A DNA stretch of 64,000 nucleotides from NCBI GenBank assembly GCA_037576215.1, contig JBANDB010000010.1, positions 2,480,001 through 2,544,000 of the forward strand, given 5' to 3'. The notes under the pieces were generated by a model, which was given only the letters and a program-made list of their open reading frames with translations, did no database searches and was not told the DNA's origin. The DNA comes from Armillaria gallica. Taxonomy: Eukaryota; Basidiomycota; Agaricomycetes; Agaricales; Physalacriaceae. The translations under genes were made by a program, and so were the position numbers. Below are positions 34,657-47,030 of this stretch, one piece after another; the stretch's first letter is position 1; every line of letters starts with the position of its first letter.

Positions 34657-37156
34657 TTACTCCTCCGCCATCGTCGCACGCAACGGATGTCCTTCCGGGA
34701 CAATGCCAATCCCCTCCATCGTCCGTGCACTCCTCTGCTCGGGCAAAAGTTCATGCCCACGAGCGTAAATATCCACATCGTCTGTCACCATAGTCAGACC
34801 GTGGCTAAACGGATTTCAATCAACATCTATTCGTAAAGACCAGGGAACGAACGTACTCGTCACGCAGGTGCTCGACCATACTGTCGTACCCCCGATAATA
34901 CGACTCGCATGGTAGGTCCGTGCAATGCTGGCTCAAGAATACGCCACCATCGAGCACCTTTTCCAGGATGAACCAGTCGTCCGCCCAGAAGGTATCAGCA
35001 TGAACGAGCTTAACATAGTCTTCGAGCGGCGTCGCGTCTTCGTAATGTTCTATGAGGATATGTTTTACCTTGTGGAATGACGACACATCAATATATGCAC
35101 GGAGCAACAACGGAAAAGGAAACTTACAAAGTCTCTCCACTCGTAAAGTTCAAACGTAGAGACTGGTGCCGCCCCGTTATGCACATATGTTCTGTGAGGG
35201 CAACTGTAACACTTGAACTGATAATCCTCCATTTCATCATCCAGGTCTTCCGCGGTGGTCGTCTCGGGATCTGCACCTATAAATGCCATGAGAGCGTTTA
35301 TAACCTCGCGCGCACGGTCGTTGATTTCCAGACGGTTGTATTCCACGGCACACGTACAGATGCGGTTGCGGTATGACGGATTTCATCGTCCTTAGCTCGA
35401 GAATCGAACCCCAAGCTGAGGCAGCGGTGCCCCAGGATATCAGGGAAGAAGAGCGGTGTGATATAAGCCGGCTTGTTCTTCCGACAACGCGGGTTCAAGC
35501 TACGCGAGAAGATGGTGTAATTCTTGCAAATGAAAACATTCCGAGCGAGCTCGACCTCGGACGATTTCTCTTCTGGCGGCAAAGGAGAGTCCTTCCCGAT
35601 GGTGAAGTCAATAACCTGCTGCATTACGAAGGACTCCCAGGCATCGATGTGAAGGAGAATTAGCCAGGTGATCCTATGGAAATGACTTGGTGTGACTGTT
35701 TCGTTGGACGGCAGGTGGATGATCTTTCGGATTGGAGGAAGTTCGAAGAAGTCGAGCAGGGGAGGGAAGAGTGTGCTCGGAGCCAGAGCCTTGCATATGC
35801 GAAGGTAATCAATAGCAGCTTTCCTCCGGCGTTCAAGCAGCTCATGGTGTTCCGGAGCTAGGCGGTCGATCTTGACCTTTTCCATGTACTCCACAAGCTC
35901 TTCTGGTATATTCGTCCAGACTAAATAACTTCATGTTAAAACGTGCGACAGACACATGGGAAAACAACATACTTCGATCTGTGAGAGGTCGAGTTTGATT
36001 CACAAGGCTATGCTTTGCGAGGATGTCGACACTAGGCATCGCGGCCAATTCTGCTCCGTATCCCTGGCACGCGAGTTTCAGTTGGATACTGGAGGGAAAA
36101 TAAGGATAATACTTGACAGTAGCGAAAGGAGCTCACGCTTGGAGACGATTTCGTTTTAGCTTCTCGGTCTCCATGTCCTTAACGACCTGCATCCGCGAGA
36201 GCCAGGAAGAGCATTTAGATGTACGCTACCAACAAGATTGATAAGTAACGGAGCATGACACTGGAGAGGCAAAGGCCCACCGATCGCAAATTGTGCCATA
36301 AAACTTGATCTTGATTGTATGAGCATGTTGCGCTCATGTTCGGTATTGCGGGCGAGCCAAGCTTGACATATCTCCGCATAGTCTCGAACCAGACAAGATT
36401 CTTCAGGACGACACTTTGCAGCGCGCTCTAGAAAGTCGTCAGCGCACCGCGCAACGCAACGACAACTGCAGAACGCACTCATGAGTGATATTGGAATGAG
36501 GATCGCTATGAGCAGCGTGTCGTCATCAGTCCGAACGGATTCCGGAATACGTTGAATATCAGCAATGGAGAGCGTGCTGTGATGATAGTATAAGCTGTCT
36601 TTCGAGCAATAAAGGACTACTAACTGTAGTAGCATACATGCAGGGCATATACGCGCCCGGAAAAGAAGTTTCGGCCTTTTCGCTGACATCTTATAGCAAA
36701 ACTGTGCGAGTTTTTGAGCATAAAATTAATCCACATGAAACCGGCATACATGGCAGATCGGGACGAAAACCAAGTAAGCCCAACCAGGCTCGGATAGGCT
36801 GTGCAAAGGCTCAGGGAGTCCACCAATATTTCTCCTCGCAGACTTCCAGGCTAAAATCGAAGACTTGGACATCAGAACGCGCCGGATAGCCTTCGACAGA
36901 CGCGCGAGGTGCAGCAGGTTAAGAGGATCTAGTAGCTCGAAGATTTATGCCATGTGTAAGCCAAAATGTCGTGAACACATGCGCATACAGTCACGTACAC
37001 CGAGCATAATGTCTACCGGCATGTCCACAAAAGCTGCCAATGCCCACTTTAGGCGCTCAAGTTGACCTGGTGACCATTTTTCCCTTGACTTCCAGTCGGT
37101 GGTACGTTTTCCTTTGCATCAGAAACCATTGTACATCTTTTTGCGGCATTGTTCAT
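34657..37156 (-). CDS. F-box protein (C1), possibly intact
   Basis: The F-box reads MPVDIMLG, spliced to LDPLNLLHLARLSKAIRR and then LMSKSSILAWKSARRN, the usual agaricomycete pattern. Next comes a zinc-ribbon-like pair: an intron starting GTATGCCGG joins ICH to FCYKMSAKRPK, and CPAC follows. Later exons include VKIDRLAPEHHELLERRRKA, DPETTTAEDLDDEMEDYQF with a following CYSC pair and VKHILIEHYEDATPLEDYV. The gene ends RATMAEE and TAA at 34657. F-box proteins recruit substrates to SCF ubiquitin ligases. Two joins are not settled: the first exon (MNNAAKRC) does not run in frame into the F-box exon without an extra splice, and a frame change occurs near 35,350. It may therefore be slightly damaged. 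Divergent from A3. Confidence 0.65.
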
Positions 37157-38452
37157 CCTTAGAGCGCTGGTGGATGCGTGGTACTGAGAGCAAGAATGTG
37201 ATGAGAGGAAGAAATAAGAACGAGCAGTTGAAATTTGAAACCTCACACTGCGACTAGATCACATGACCTGCCATTGCCCGATCCGGGTCGGGACCCTTCC
37301 AGCCGTCCACCAACTCTTTCGGAAGACCTATCCTCAGTCCTGTCCGACTCGCCGCCATCTGTACATTTGCGTTGGTCCTTATATACCTGCCGCCTCTGTC
37401 TCCAAGCTTATCCATCTAAATGGAATTACGCGATGGTTACATTTTAAAAGGTCAAAGCCAAGGTTTGTTTTTCACTTGGCGGCGAGACGCTCAAAGCCCT
37501 GTAGTGGTTGTTACTAGGTTCACAATTCATGGCTGGACGCTTAGGCGCTTAGTTCCTTCTGCTTGAGCACCTAAAGTAAAGGAGTTCAGAATTGCCTTAT
37601 AGTAGGCCATCTCTCGGTTGATTGCTCAACAGTTTCACATACACCTTCTCTCAGCATGCGAGGATACTGGAGCTGGGCTACTCATATCACGGTTTGACCC
37701 CGCTCTTCTATGCCCAATCTTTTTGTTAACCTCCTGGCTCGTTATCCAATAGTTATATCGCAAACACGAAGCAACACTTCTTTGTGGAAACCGGACGGAC
37801 TTCCAGGCGAGCGCCAACATCAGAGGGTAATAAATACTCCAAACCGATAGGCACGTAAGCGCGCCAATTTCTCGTATAAATCATTGAAACTTGACTCCTC
37901 CAGACAGAGAATACAAGCGCAGCCCCCTAGTCTCCAAGTCGCGTGGTCCTGATATAACGTACTGAGGAGACTAGCGATATTGACGACTCCCTCAGAGGGA
38001 TAAATGCAGATCACACAGAAATTTCCTTGATGCTATCTGGATGTTAGCAACGGCTAGCTCGTGGCGCCAGCTCACTCGATGGTCTTGAAATCTCAATAAG
38101 TATGCTCACGTCGACATCTTACTGCAGTTCAGTTGGTATACGATAATCCCGTGGTAAGGCTCACTTTTTTGACAGCCGATGCGCTCAACAATAGTTAGGA
38201 CCGTATTCATTCAAAAGCTGTGTATGATTGCAACGACAAGAACATCTTAACAAAATGATCGCTCGTGTCACTTATCCTCAGATGCTGTGTATTTGTCCTA
38301 CCAACGAGGTGAAAGCATTGAAACTTGAGACGTACTGAGCAGCTTTCCTGATCCTTTCTTCTTCTCTAGTTTGGAACGTCTATCAAATTCTTCAGAGATC
38401 AGGTATATGAAGCGACGAGCAAGCCATCCATGTTCATATACTTCCTTCTACG
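37157..38452. promoter_or_regulatory. Shared divergent spacer between C1 (-) and A3 (+)
   Basis: No gene was seen. This spacer has recognisable counterparts at 47,030-48,247 and 60,630-61,748, for example GATCCGGGxCGGG near the C side and CTTCTCTAGTTTGGAA near the A side. It probably holds both promoters. The words around 37,810-37,900 (CCAAACCGATAGxCACGTAAGC) repeat at 47,619-47,640. Confidence 0.55.
38404..38412 (+). promoter_or_regulatory. TATA-like element of A3
   Basis: TATATGAAGCGACGAGC lies 49 bases before the A3 ATG. Confidence 0.5.
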
Positions 38453-39695
38453 ATGCAGGCTTCACCGCTTAATCTTTCCCAGGGTGATAGGAGCGTTACT
38501 CTTGACCAACTTGACATGAATCTAAACACTACAATCCTACATGCCTTATTGCACGGTGAGTCCATTCTCTATTTCTGAGAGAGCTCTTTTATAGACACTT
38601 GTCTTGCAGGTCTGTATACCGGAATCGTAGCGGTTACTCTATGGACTATATGTATGTCGACTTCCGATCCTGACCAGATCAAGTAACTCGTTAAATTATC
38701 AATACAGACTCTTCTCCCAAGCGGTTACGCAGCACATTCCTCCATACAATCATCTTAGTGCTCTACGTTCTCTCGACGATAGCCTTCACGATGGACTGGA
38801 CATCTAAGTGGTGCAGATTCATTGAGCACGGCTATAATCATTACCGCGTGAACACAGCACTGGGTAATGATAGCCCCTGGGGGAGAACAGACATCCTTAT
38901 CGGTGGTGTCACTGGCGGTATAAGCACACTTCTAGTCGATATCACAATTGTATGTCATCTCATTTAGTCGACTCAGTGGGGAAGAAGTTAACATCCGGTA
39001 GATATGGCGTTGTTGGGCCCTTTGTGATCGCCAATGGCGAGTAGTTTCCATACCAATAATTTGTACCGCTGCCGCAACGGGTAAGTCTCTCTTCATTTCA
39101 TTGCCTACATATGTGCGTTGCTCAGTATCTCAGTCATGAAGGCCATGGAAATCCACAGTAATTTCCACAATTTTACCAAGTATATTAGCGCCCAGTTCGC
39201 CGTGGATGTCAACTGGCTATTGATCTACGCCGTATTGGTGCTAGCCACAACAGTCATGTGCACACTCTTGATTGTTCACCGCATCGTTCGGCATGCTCCA
39301 GGGATGAGCAGCTCCCGAAAAATCATCGAGATGCTGATCCAGTCGTCGGCAATGTATTCTATTTCACTGATCGTCTATCTCGCCCTAGTGTCGCATAATT
39401 CAGACTCTAGCTTCTACGCTGATATTATTGCTGCTTATGTCAGGGTGAGTTTCCTTCACACTTTCATCGAGTCGAGGATCTGAAGCCTCCCGAGGCCATC
39501 GCCCCAACACTCCTAGTTGGACGCATTTCAGCCCATGCTAATGCGAGCGCTCGTCGCCAAAAGATGGTTGCTATGTGGGAAGACCACCCTCCCTTGGTCG
39601 GCTGTTTTAGGGAGGAGGTTAACGACAACAATCATAGCCCGGATGATGAACATCAAACAGTGTCGGGATCCTCAGTGGGCAAGGAAATTGTATGA
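38453..39695 (+). CDS. Seven-helix membrane protein (A3)
   Basis: Six exons join in phase from ATG at 38453 (MQASPLNLSQGD) to TGA at 39693. Exon 2 reads LYTGIVAVTLWTI. Exon 3 has VLYVLSTIAFTMDW and LIGGVTGGISTLLVDITI. Exon 4 starts IWRCWALCDRQWRVV. Exon 5 carries ATTVMCTLLIVHRIVRHA and SAMYSISLIVYLAL, and exon 6 starts AIAPTLLVGRISA. The last exon has a long polar tail with a HPPLVGCF word shared with A4 and A7. Exon 5 needs the second AG at its 5' end (CTCAG before TCATGAAGG). No frame break was found. It faces A5 tail to tail. Confidence 0.85.
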
Positions 39696-40228
39696 TCTCC
39701 ACACTGGCAGAGTTTAGCAATCGAGTTAGACTCAGGATTCGGTCGATGATTTCGCACGAATCAAGATACCCCGTTAATTAACTGATGTGTCGGTTAGCTA
39801 CTTACTTGTTCTTGTTATACGTTACAGCGCATGTATGAACCTTAATTTAGATGCGTACTCGTAGTTAGGATTCAGGAGTGCTTTCATCGCGAGTTCCGAG
39901 TCCCGACCAATATCAGATCATTATTCCTTGCCAAAGCCATCGATAGCCAAAAAAATGAGGACTCTTCTCAGTGCATTGGACATCGACTGGCGTGGTCTCT
40001 CCCCGTGTTGACACTGGCATAGATTTTTGACGTTGGATTAGTTTCCCTGCATGTGCAATTCCAAGCAGTTCCTGCTAGGGAAAGCAAATTCGCTTTGACG
40101 AACTCCCAAACTAGCAATAATCAAGTATCAAGTTCATATCTAGTTCTAACTGGTGCGACATATCGCTCTAAGTATACACTGATAGGTAATTGCTTTATAA
40201 GTGAAATATTTTCACAGGAAATTTAGCA
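39696..40228. other. Convergent spacer between A3 and A5; no gene
   Basis: AT-rich sequence with no frame of note. The equivalent spacer between A4 and A6 (49,479-50,489) begins with a similar AAGATACCCCGTT word, at 39,764 and 49,545. Confidence 0.5.
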
Positions 40229-41477
40229 TCAGACACTTTCTGTCGTGTGTATTCCATGAGAGCCTGAGAAGCTCTCATCACTGGAGTCGGAGGAGCTAGA
40301 ATTCTCCCCCATTGGCCTAAAGTTAATGTCTGAGATGGTTCCGGATGTGTGCGACTCCTCATCACCAGAGATGGATGTCGACCCCGTCACCACACGTAGT
40401 ACCAGGAGTGTCGGAGAGATAGCCTGCCATAGTATGATGAGGATACAATCAGCCACTGAACAAAATTTAATCCAGAGAGGTCTTCACCCTAACGTATGCT
40501 GCAACAATGTCTGCATAATTGGCAGCCATCAGATTCCTCGCCACAAGTGCCAGATACACGATCAGCACCAGTGTATAAATCATGGCGGACTCAATCAGAG
40601 CAGAAATGATGTGTCGGAAGAGTAATAACCTACGCGCAAAGCGGATGATGCGATACACAATTAAAAGTGTACACATCAGGTTCGTCGCAAGTATCATCAC
40701 TAAATAGATTAACGACCAATCTATTTCTACCACCCATTGTACGAGCCAGCCATAGTTGTCGCCGAGGCCGTGAATGTCACTAAACATTTGCATAGTTTTC
40801 ATGGCTGGGAAACTTAGTTCAGGCATATCCGAAGACTAGAATATGTGCTCACCAATCCCAGTCACGGAACATATTATTGGTATGAGAACCACTCGCCATT
40901 GGCAATCCCAGAGCACCCAGCAACGCCATATCTGTAACAAATCAGCTATCCTTGATTAATCGGACTGAATGAGTAAACACACGATAGTGATATCGACAAG
41001 AGTTGTGCCTATGGCACCAGTGATATTGACAATATAATGATTCACTCTCCACCGCAAGCCGTCGCCCGTCAATGCTGCGAACGTACTGTAATAATTATCG
41101 CCGTACTCAATGAACACGCGACGCCCAAATATCCACTCCATCACAGATGCTATCGTCCTAAGAACATAAAGCATGATGATGATGGTACGCAGGAATGTAC
41201 CGTGTAAGCGCTTCGTAGAAGTGACTGTATTGAGAGTTTGATTAATTTCCCGGTCCGAGGAGGATTGGAAGCCTACGTACATATAGCCCATAAAGTGACC
41301 GCGATAATACCACTGTATAGCCCTGAAAAGTATAAATTCAAGAGAGATGTTTCAGAAATAGAAGATTACCTCACCGTGCAACAAGGATTCCAGAATCATG
41401 AGGTTCAGACTCACGTCAAGCTCGTTGAAAATGGCACTCTTATCATCTTGGGAGAGGTCGGGAAGCGGAATCTACAT
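40229..41477 (-). CDS. Seven-helix membrane protein (A5) with stop at codon 2
   Basis: All six exons can be joined in phase down to TGA at 40229 and the helices are intact (TIIIMLYVLRTIAS, GAIGTTLVDITI, ATNLMCTLLIVYRIIR, YTLVLIVYLALVAR). The last exon, AISPTLLVLRVVTG, has an acidic, Ser-rich tail that ends TTESV, as in A6. The expected ATG (41475-41477) is followed directly by TAG (41472-41474). Sibling genes start at this spot with MQAS or MDSQ. No other in-frame ATG is close. Either translation starts elsewhere or this otherwise clean gene is recently dead. Confidence 0.7.
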
Positions 41478-41527
41478 AGTAGGTGTGGGTGGGTGGCGGC
41501 ATATGAAGCGAGGAGGCATATTCGTTG

Positions 41528-41536
41528 CTTCATATA
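41528..41536 (-). promoter_or_regulatory. TATA-like element of A5
   Basis: On - it reads TATATGAAGCAACGAA, about 51 bases before the expected A5 ATG. Confidence 0.45.
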
Positions 41537-41715
41537 CTCAGCTTCCGCAGATCCAAGGACAGGACAAAAATAGAAACAGGTAATCCATTGCCATCGAGGC
41601 CATCACAGCAGATATGAACACTACAAGACAAAGAATGGCTTGAGTCCCTACCGGAACAGAATCAATATTGAGCACTCCAGAGATCTCGATCTACTACCGG
41701 TACATCTTATTAACT

Positions 41716-43650
41716 CCTCAGGAGATCATGATTCAAACTCACTCGTCTGCTCAGGCAAAGGATCATGCCCACTTGAGCATACAGATATACCTCATCTCTT
41801 ATTATATAACCTGTGACTAAATGAAGGCCTATCAGCAATCCGTTCACGAAAGACAAGGAAGAAACGTACCCACCACGGGCGCTTAACCACGTTGTCATAC
41901 CTACGACAAAGTGACTCGCATAGCCACTCCATAAAGTGCGGTTCAAGAATATTCCCCCCATCGAATACCCACTCCAAGACAAACCAGTCCGGCCAGAAGG
42001 TAAGAACACCGATGAGCCCGACGAAGTTTTCGAGCGACTTTGTCTTTGTAATTCTCTGTGAGGACATGTTTCATCTTATAGAACGACGGCGCATGAGTAT
42101 ATGCAGGGAGACAGCAAATGGATACTTACATCGTTTCACCACTCGTAAAGCTCAAATGTAAGAACTGGTGTCGCCCATCCATGCGTGTATTGCCTGTTAG
42201 GCAACTTGTAACATCTGAAATGAGAACCTCGAGGTTCTCACCAGCAGCCATTTCGGGATTTCGGCAGAAAGGCTATGAGAGCATTGACAGTCTTGCGTAC
42301 ATGGGTTTCGGATTCGAGACGGGTTGCACTCAGCATGCGTACGAATGTGTTTGCGAAACGTCGCAGCTTACCATTTTCGCCGTGGTAATGAAGTGACATG
42401 ATCTCGGGGTAGAAGAGCAGTATGATATACACCGGTAAGCTACGCAAAAAGATGGCGCAGTCCTTGCAAGGTAGTCGATAGCGACCTTCCTCTAGCTTTG
42501 GAGCAGTTCAAGGTGTTCTCAAGATAGGCAGTCATTCTTCATTGTTTCAATGTAGCTAACAGGGTCTCCCTGAACATTGGACCGAGCTGGAGCAAGATCA
42601 TGTCAAATGGTATATCGGGCGTATGGAAATCGACATACTTTAGGAGGTCGAGTTCGATTCACATGGCTACGCCCTGCGAGAACATCGATACGAGGCCTTG
42701 CGGCCAATTCAGTTCTATATCACAAGTCAATTTGAATAAGCCTCCATTGAATACTGACAGGAAAATGAGGTCCATCTTTGAATATAACAAAAGCAACTCA
42801 CACATAAAGACGATCTCTTTCAGCGTCTTGATTCCTTTGCCCCTATCGAGTGATGTTCGCCTGAGTCAGGAAAGGTCACCCTCTAGCAATGATATCATAG
42901 GTAACTTTAGATGCGACACTGGCAAAGCAAAGGCCACCTCCCGTCAGCACGTCATCTTGAGACCGTGGTAAGAGCGTGCTCCATTCATGCTCATTACCGT
43001 AGACAGGCGAAGCCTGACATATCTCTTCATAGCCCCGCACAAGAACTCTTTCCGCATGAGGCTTTCCAATACAGACGTCAGGCACCGTGTTACACAAGAA
43101 TACATGAAGAACGTACTCAAGTATGGGAACGAGAGTCACTAGCAGCATCACCTGTAGTCCGAGCAAATTCTAGAACACGTTCAAGGTCAGTGCTTCCGAG
43201 CGCACTGCGACTATAAGATGAGTCTGACTCGCACGCGATAATGACGTTGACACTCATTGTAGTGGCGTACAGGTCGTGCATAGTACATGGCGGATTGGGA
43301 CAAAGGCCAAGGTGTTCAAAAGGGCTCAGATACACCGTGAAGAGGCTCAGGCAGTCATCCAGCACTTCTCCTTGCGGACTTGCAGGCTGAAATTGAAGAG
43401 TTGAACATCGGAACGCGCCGGAAGGTCTTCGATAGAGGTGCCAGGTGTACTATGTCGAGAGAATCCTGTAGTTCTCTGACCTATGCCAAGTATGAACCAT
43501 AAATGAGGGAAAATTCGCATATATCCACATACGGAGAGTAAGTATACCTTCCCATAACGTATCCGCGAGTGCTGCCACAATGCCCTGACCAGGCGACGAT
43601 TCGTTCGTCCAATGGTGTGTTATCTTTTCTATCTGAGAGCATTTTACGCC
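41716..43650 (-). pseudogene. F-box gene relic (psi-C2)
   Basis: The F-box region reads DSLDIVHLAPLSKTFRRVPM and NSSISACKSARRSAG, but TGA stops follow SARRSAG and again a little later. Other parts align with C1: VLVRGYEEICQASPVYGNEHE against VRDYAEICQAWLARNTEHE, and GNILEPHFMEWLCESLCRRYD against GVFLSQHCTDLPCESYYRGYD. The exon equal to about 200 residues in C1 (35,298-35,894) is mostly deleted. The 3' end is frameshifted after YAQVG. It lies just upstream of A5, on the same strand. Confidence 0.7.
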
Positions 43651-44270
43651 TCGTGGTTGCAATATTCTAGGAGCGCTGGAAGATGGGAACCGAGAGCAAG
43701 GAGTCGACATGACGGAAGGATGACCATTCGAAACCTGCAACGCGATTAGATCACATGACTTGATCCTGTCCCAATCTGGCGCATCTGTCTCTTTCCCAAG
43801 GTCTATCTACCCTCTAGTTGCTGGGGCCCGTTCAGGGTGCACAGCGTGTCTGCTAGCAGACTCTTGTATAATTTCGACAGCTTGCCTGTCAAAAGAGATG
43901 GATGATTAAAATGTCTTCACCTAGAGATCAGGACATCACCTAAACTCGAACTTATTTCGCCTACCTTGCCAATCGACACGTGCCCGTCGCAAAATGGAAA
44001 GCTTTACGAGATCGCTTCAAAAAAAAAGGATAAGGCAAAGCAAAGAATACACACCCGCATATCCTGCTGAGCCGGATTTACAGATACTTGCGGTACTTGC
44101 AACTGTGGAGCACCCACGTCGTCTGATGATGCCAGTCGTTTGCGAACTGCAGTGATTTATGATCAAAGTCACGCCGATACAGCAAGAACTCTCCTTAACC
44201 GGAAAACTGGAAATAGCAGTTCAAAATTCTAAGAAATCGACCGCGAGATAAAAGAAAGACCTTGCCTAGA
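43651..44270. other. No gene recognised
   Basis: The first part (GATTAGATCACATGACTTGATCC) matches the C1 upstream region at 37,254. The rest shows nothing. Confidence 0.45.
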
Positions 44271-45060
44271 TCCTAATTTCTCCCGGAGAATGTGCTTGAT
44301 GCACAGCTCTAGTTCCTCCAAATTATAGGGTTCCTGGGGCAGGTAAATATACCGACAAATCGTAACTGGTCAATTTTGATGTACCAGGGACCCGGTTACG
44401 CTTTGAGAGATCATCCACTGAGTTCAAGGACCTGAGTTGATTTTCGTAGAGGAATCGGTCGATAGACAATACCGAAATGAGGAGCCAAAGGGAGAACGGC
44501 TGAAGTTGATGTGTTGATGTCCTCGAAAAGATATCTGACATCCGCTTGGCTGAGAAACACAGTACGCATCAACTCAGATGAACGAGAACAAATCTTGATT
44601 GAGGGCGTGGTTCCAACCGGCATCACCGGCATGTATACTAGCCGGCTTCGCAAAATCTCCGACTCCACGATCTTGCAATCCTTGTGTCTGTACTGTTGCC
44701 CGGTACGACGCTGATACTGAATCCAATTGATCCGATCTACTCTGAGAGAAGAGAGACGGTGACTCAGTCCAGCAGAGGAGAGGCTCAGAACGGCATCTCC
44801 GTCCGGTGCGACCTGCAGATAAAGACGAAGATGGAACACTCTCCCTTGACGGCTGAAAATATCAAGTTTGAGGTGTGAATAGTAAAAAGGAAGGTAATCA
44901 AGCGTACTTTTTTCCGCAGAAAGTTCAAGAGATAGTCTATCTGGAAGAATGGCAGGGAAGCAAAACGCTCGTGGATTGTCATTGGAAAATGAGGAATCCG
45001 AAACATGTCACTTATAAACGCTTGACGCTCGCAATATCTGTTGGTTAAAGACCATGTCCA
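44271..45060 (-). pseudogene. Unknown gene relic, family G (G1)
   Basis: A frame of 142 codons at 44,411-44,839 is coding-like (HFGIVYRPI, VRYLFEDINTSTS). The downstream frame reads LTSYDLSVYLP, then QEPYNLEELELCIKHILREKL. The DNA aligns with 52,550-53,250 (G2) and partly with 63,285-63,400 (G3). I recognise no domain. It always lies next to the 3' end of an F-box copy, so it may be a partner gene of the same module. Frame changes suggest it is broken. Confidence 0.4.
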
Positions 45061-47030
45061 CAAGCATGAATATCCACGTCATCTTTTACCATTGTCAAGC
45101 AGTGCCTAGACAACTGGAGCGAACTGTCATACCGCCGATAAAACGACTCGCACGGTAGGTCGTACACTGCAGGCTCAAGAATACGCCACTATCGAGCACC
45201 GACTCCAGGATGAACCCGTCATCCGACCGGAAGGTATTCACGTCGATGAGCTTGACGTATTCTTCGAGCGGCTGTAGTGGTTTACGAGGATATGTTTTAC
45301 CTTCGTAGAAAGATGGCACATCAGTGCATGCAGGGAGCGATAGAGAAAATGGAAACTTACAAGGTCTCTCCACCCGTAAAGCGCAAACATAGGACCATTC
45401 ATGTGCGTACTTTTCGATAGTGAACTTATGGAGCATTGACATTGTGTGTCCTCCATGTCGTCGTCCGGGTCTAGGAGCCACTGCCAAAAGTGGCAGGCGA
45501 TGAGATCATTGACGATCTTATACGCACAGTTGTTGGATTCTGGGCAGGTCGTACTCCATGGTTGCAATACCCTGAAGCTCGCCGTCTTGAAGTGATAGTC
45601 ACGTCACAAATATGCGACCTGGTCTTGAGGCAAAGCAACGGCTTCATAGCCACCGGCACGTTCTTCCGACAATGTCGGTTCAGTATACAGTCAAAGGTTC
45701 CGAGCGAAATAACCTGACGGGACAGTTTCATCGGACGACAAGTGCATGGTCTTTGGAATGGGAAGGAGGTAGAAGCAACAGAGCACTAGAGGGAAAGGCA
45801 GTTTGAAGATCACAGCGAGCCGGGCGGACGCCCACACTGAGAAAATTTCATGTTAACGTGTATATCCGGTGTACAGTGATATGATCTGTAAGAGACTGGA
45901 TTCGTTCGCAGTATTATGCTCTGCGAGAACATCGATACAGGACACGGCAATTAATCATGCATGGTATCCTAGGTATACAAGTTTCTGTCGTATACTAGTA
46001 AGGAGATGGGAAATATTATTAGACAATAGCGAAAGGAGCTCACCGGCAACCCTTGAAGACGATCTTCTTTCAGCTTCTTGGTCTCTATTTCCTTATCCGT
46101 CTGCATTCGCGAGAGCTAGGAAAAACACCTGGATATGCTCTACAAAGGCTCATAAGGAACACGAAGAATGGCACTAGCGAAACAAAGACTGACCAATCAC
46201 AAGCGCGCCATAGAATTTGACCTTGAGTGTATGAGCGTCGTACGCTCTACCGCAGGTTAAGCCCAGCGCAACCCCTCACCGTCTCGTACCAGACAAGATT
46301 CTTCGAGAAGACGTTTGCTAACGCGCTTTTGAAATTCATCAGGGCACGGTGCAACGCAACAACAACTGGAGAACGCACTCGAGGGTGGTGTCAGAATGAA
46401 GTTCACCACTGGCAGCATCCCGGCGTCAGTACAAACGCATTACAGAGTGTGCTTAACATTGGTTATGGAGAGCGTGCTACGGCGATCATATAGGCTGCCT
46501 TTCGGGAACGAAAACATCGGGACTGACTATGATGACATACATCCAGTGCATATGCGTGCACTGGGAGGAAGTTCCGGTCATTTTCTGATGGCTGATAGCA
46601 AAACTATATATATATTGAGCGGTAAAACTCATTCAAATGAAAAAAGACATACCTGACAGACCAGGATTAAACCAATCTGGCCTAAGCATGCTTAGATACA
46701 CTGTGCAAAGGCCCGGTCCAGTATCTCTACTCGCAGACTTCTAGGTTGAAATGGATGGCTCTGACAACAGGACGCGCCGGAAAGCCTCGGATAGATGCGC
46801 CAGGTGCAGTAGATCGAGAGCATCCAGTAGTTCGAAGGTCTATGCCATATATGAGAAGAATATCAAGGCAAAATGCGCATACAACCACATACGCAGAGCA
46901 TAATATCTAGCGGCATGTGTCAATGTCCGCTTCTTGACCTTGCGACCATTTCTTCCTTGACTTCCAGTCGGTGGTACTTTTTCCTTTGCACCTGAGACCA
47001 TTTTACGTCTCTTTGTCGCGTTATTCATCC
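45061..47030 (-). pseudogene. F-box gene relic (psi-C3)
   Basis: It begins like C1 (MVSGAKEKVPPTGSQGRNGRK against MVSDAKENVPPTGSQGKNGHQ). The F-box Leu-Pro segment (MPLDIMLC) is present but off frame. The late block PLEEYVKLIDVNTFRSDDGFILE-like matches C1 (LEDYVKLVHADTFWADDWFILE), then shifts frame before the CESF segment. A KFPFSL piece near 45,350 is shared. Several indels make translation of a whole protein impossible. Confidence 0.7.
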
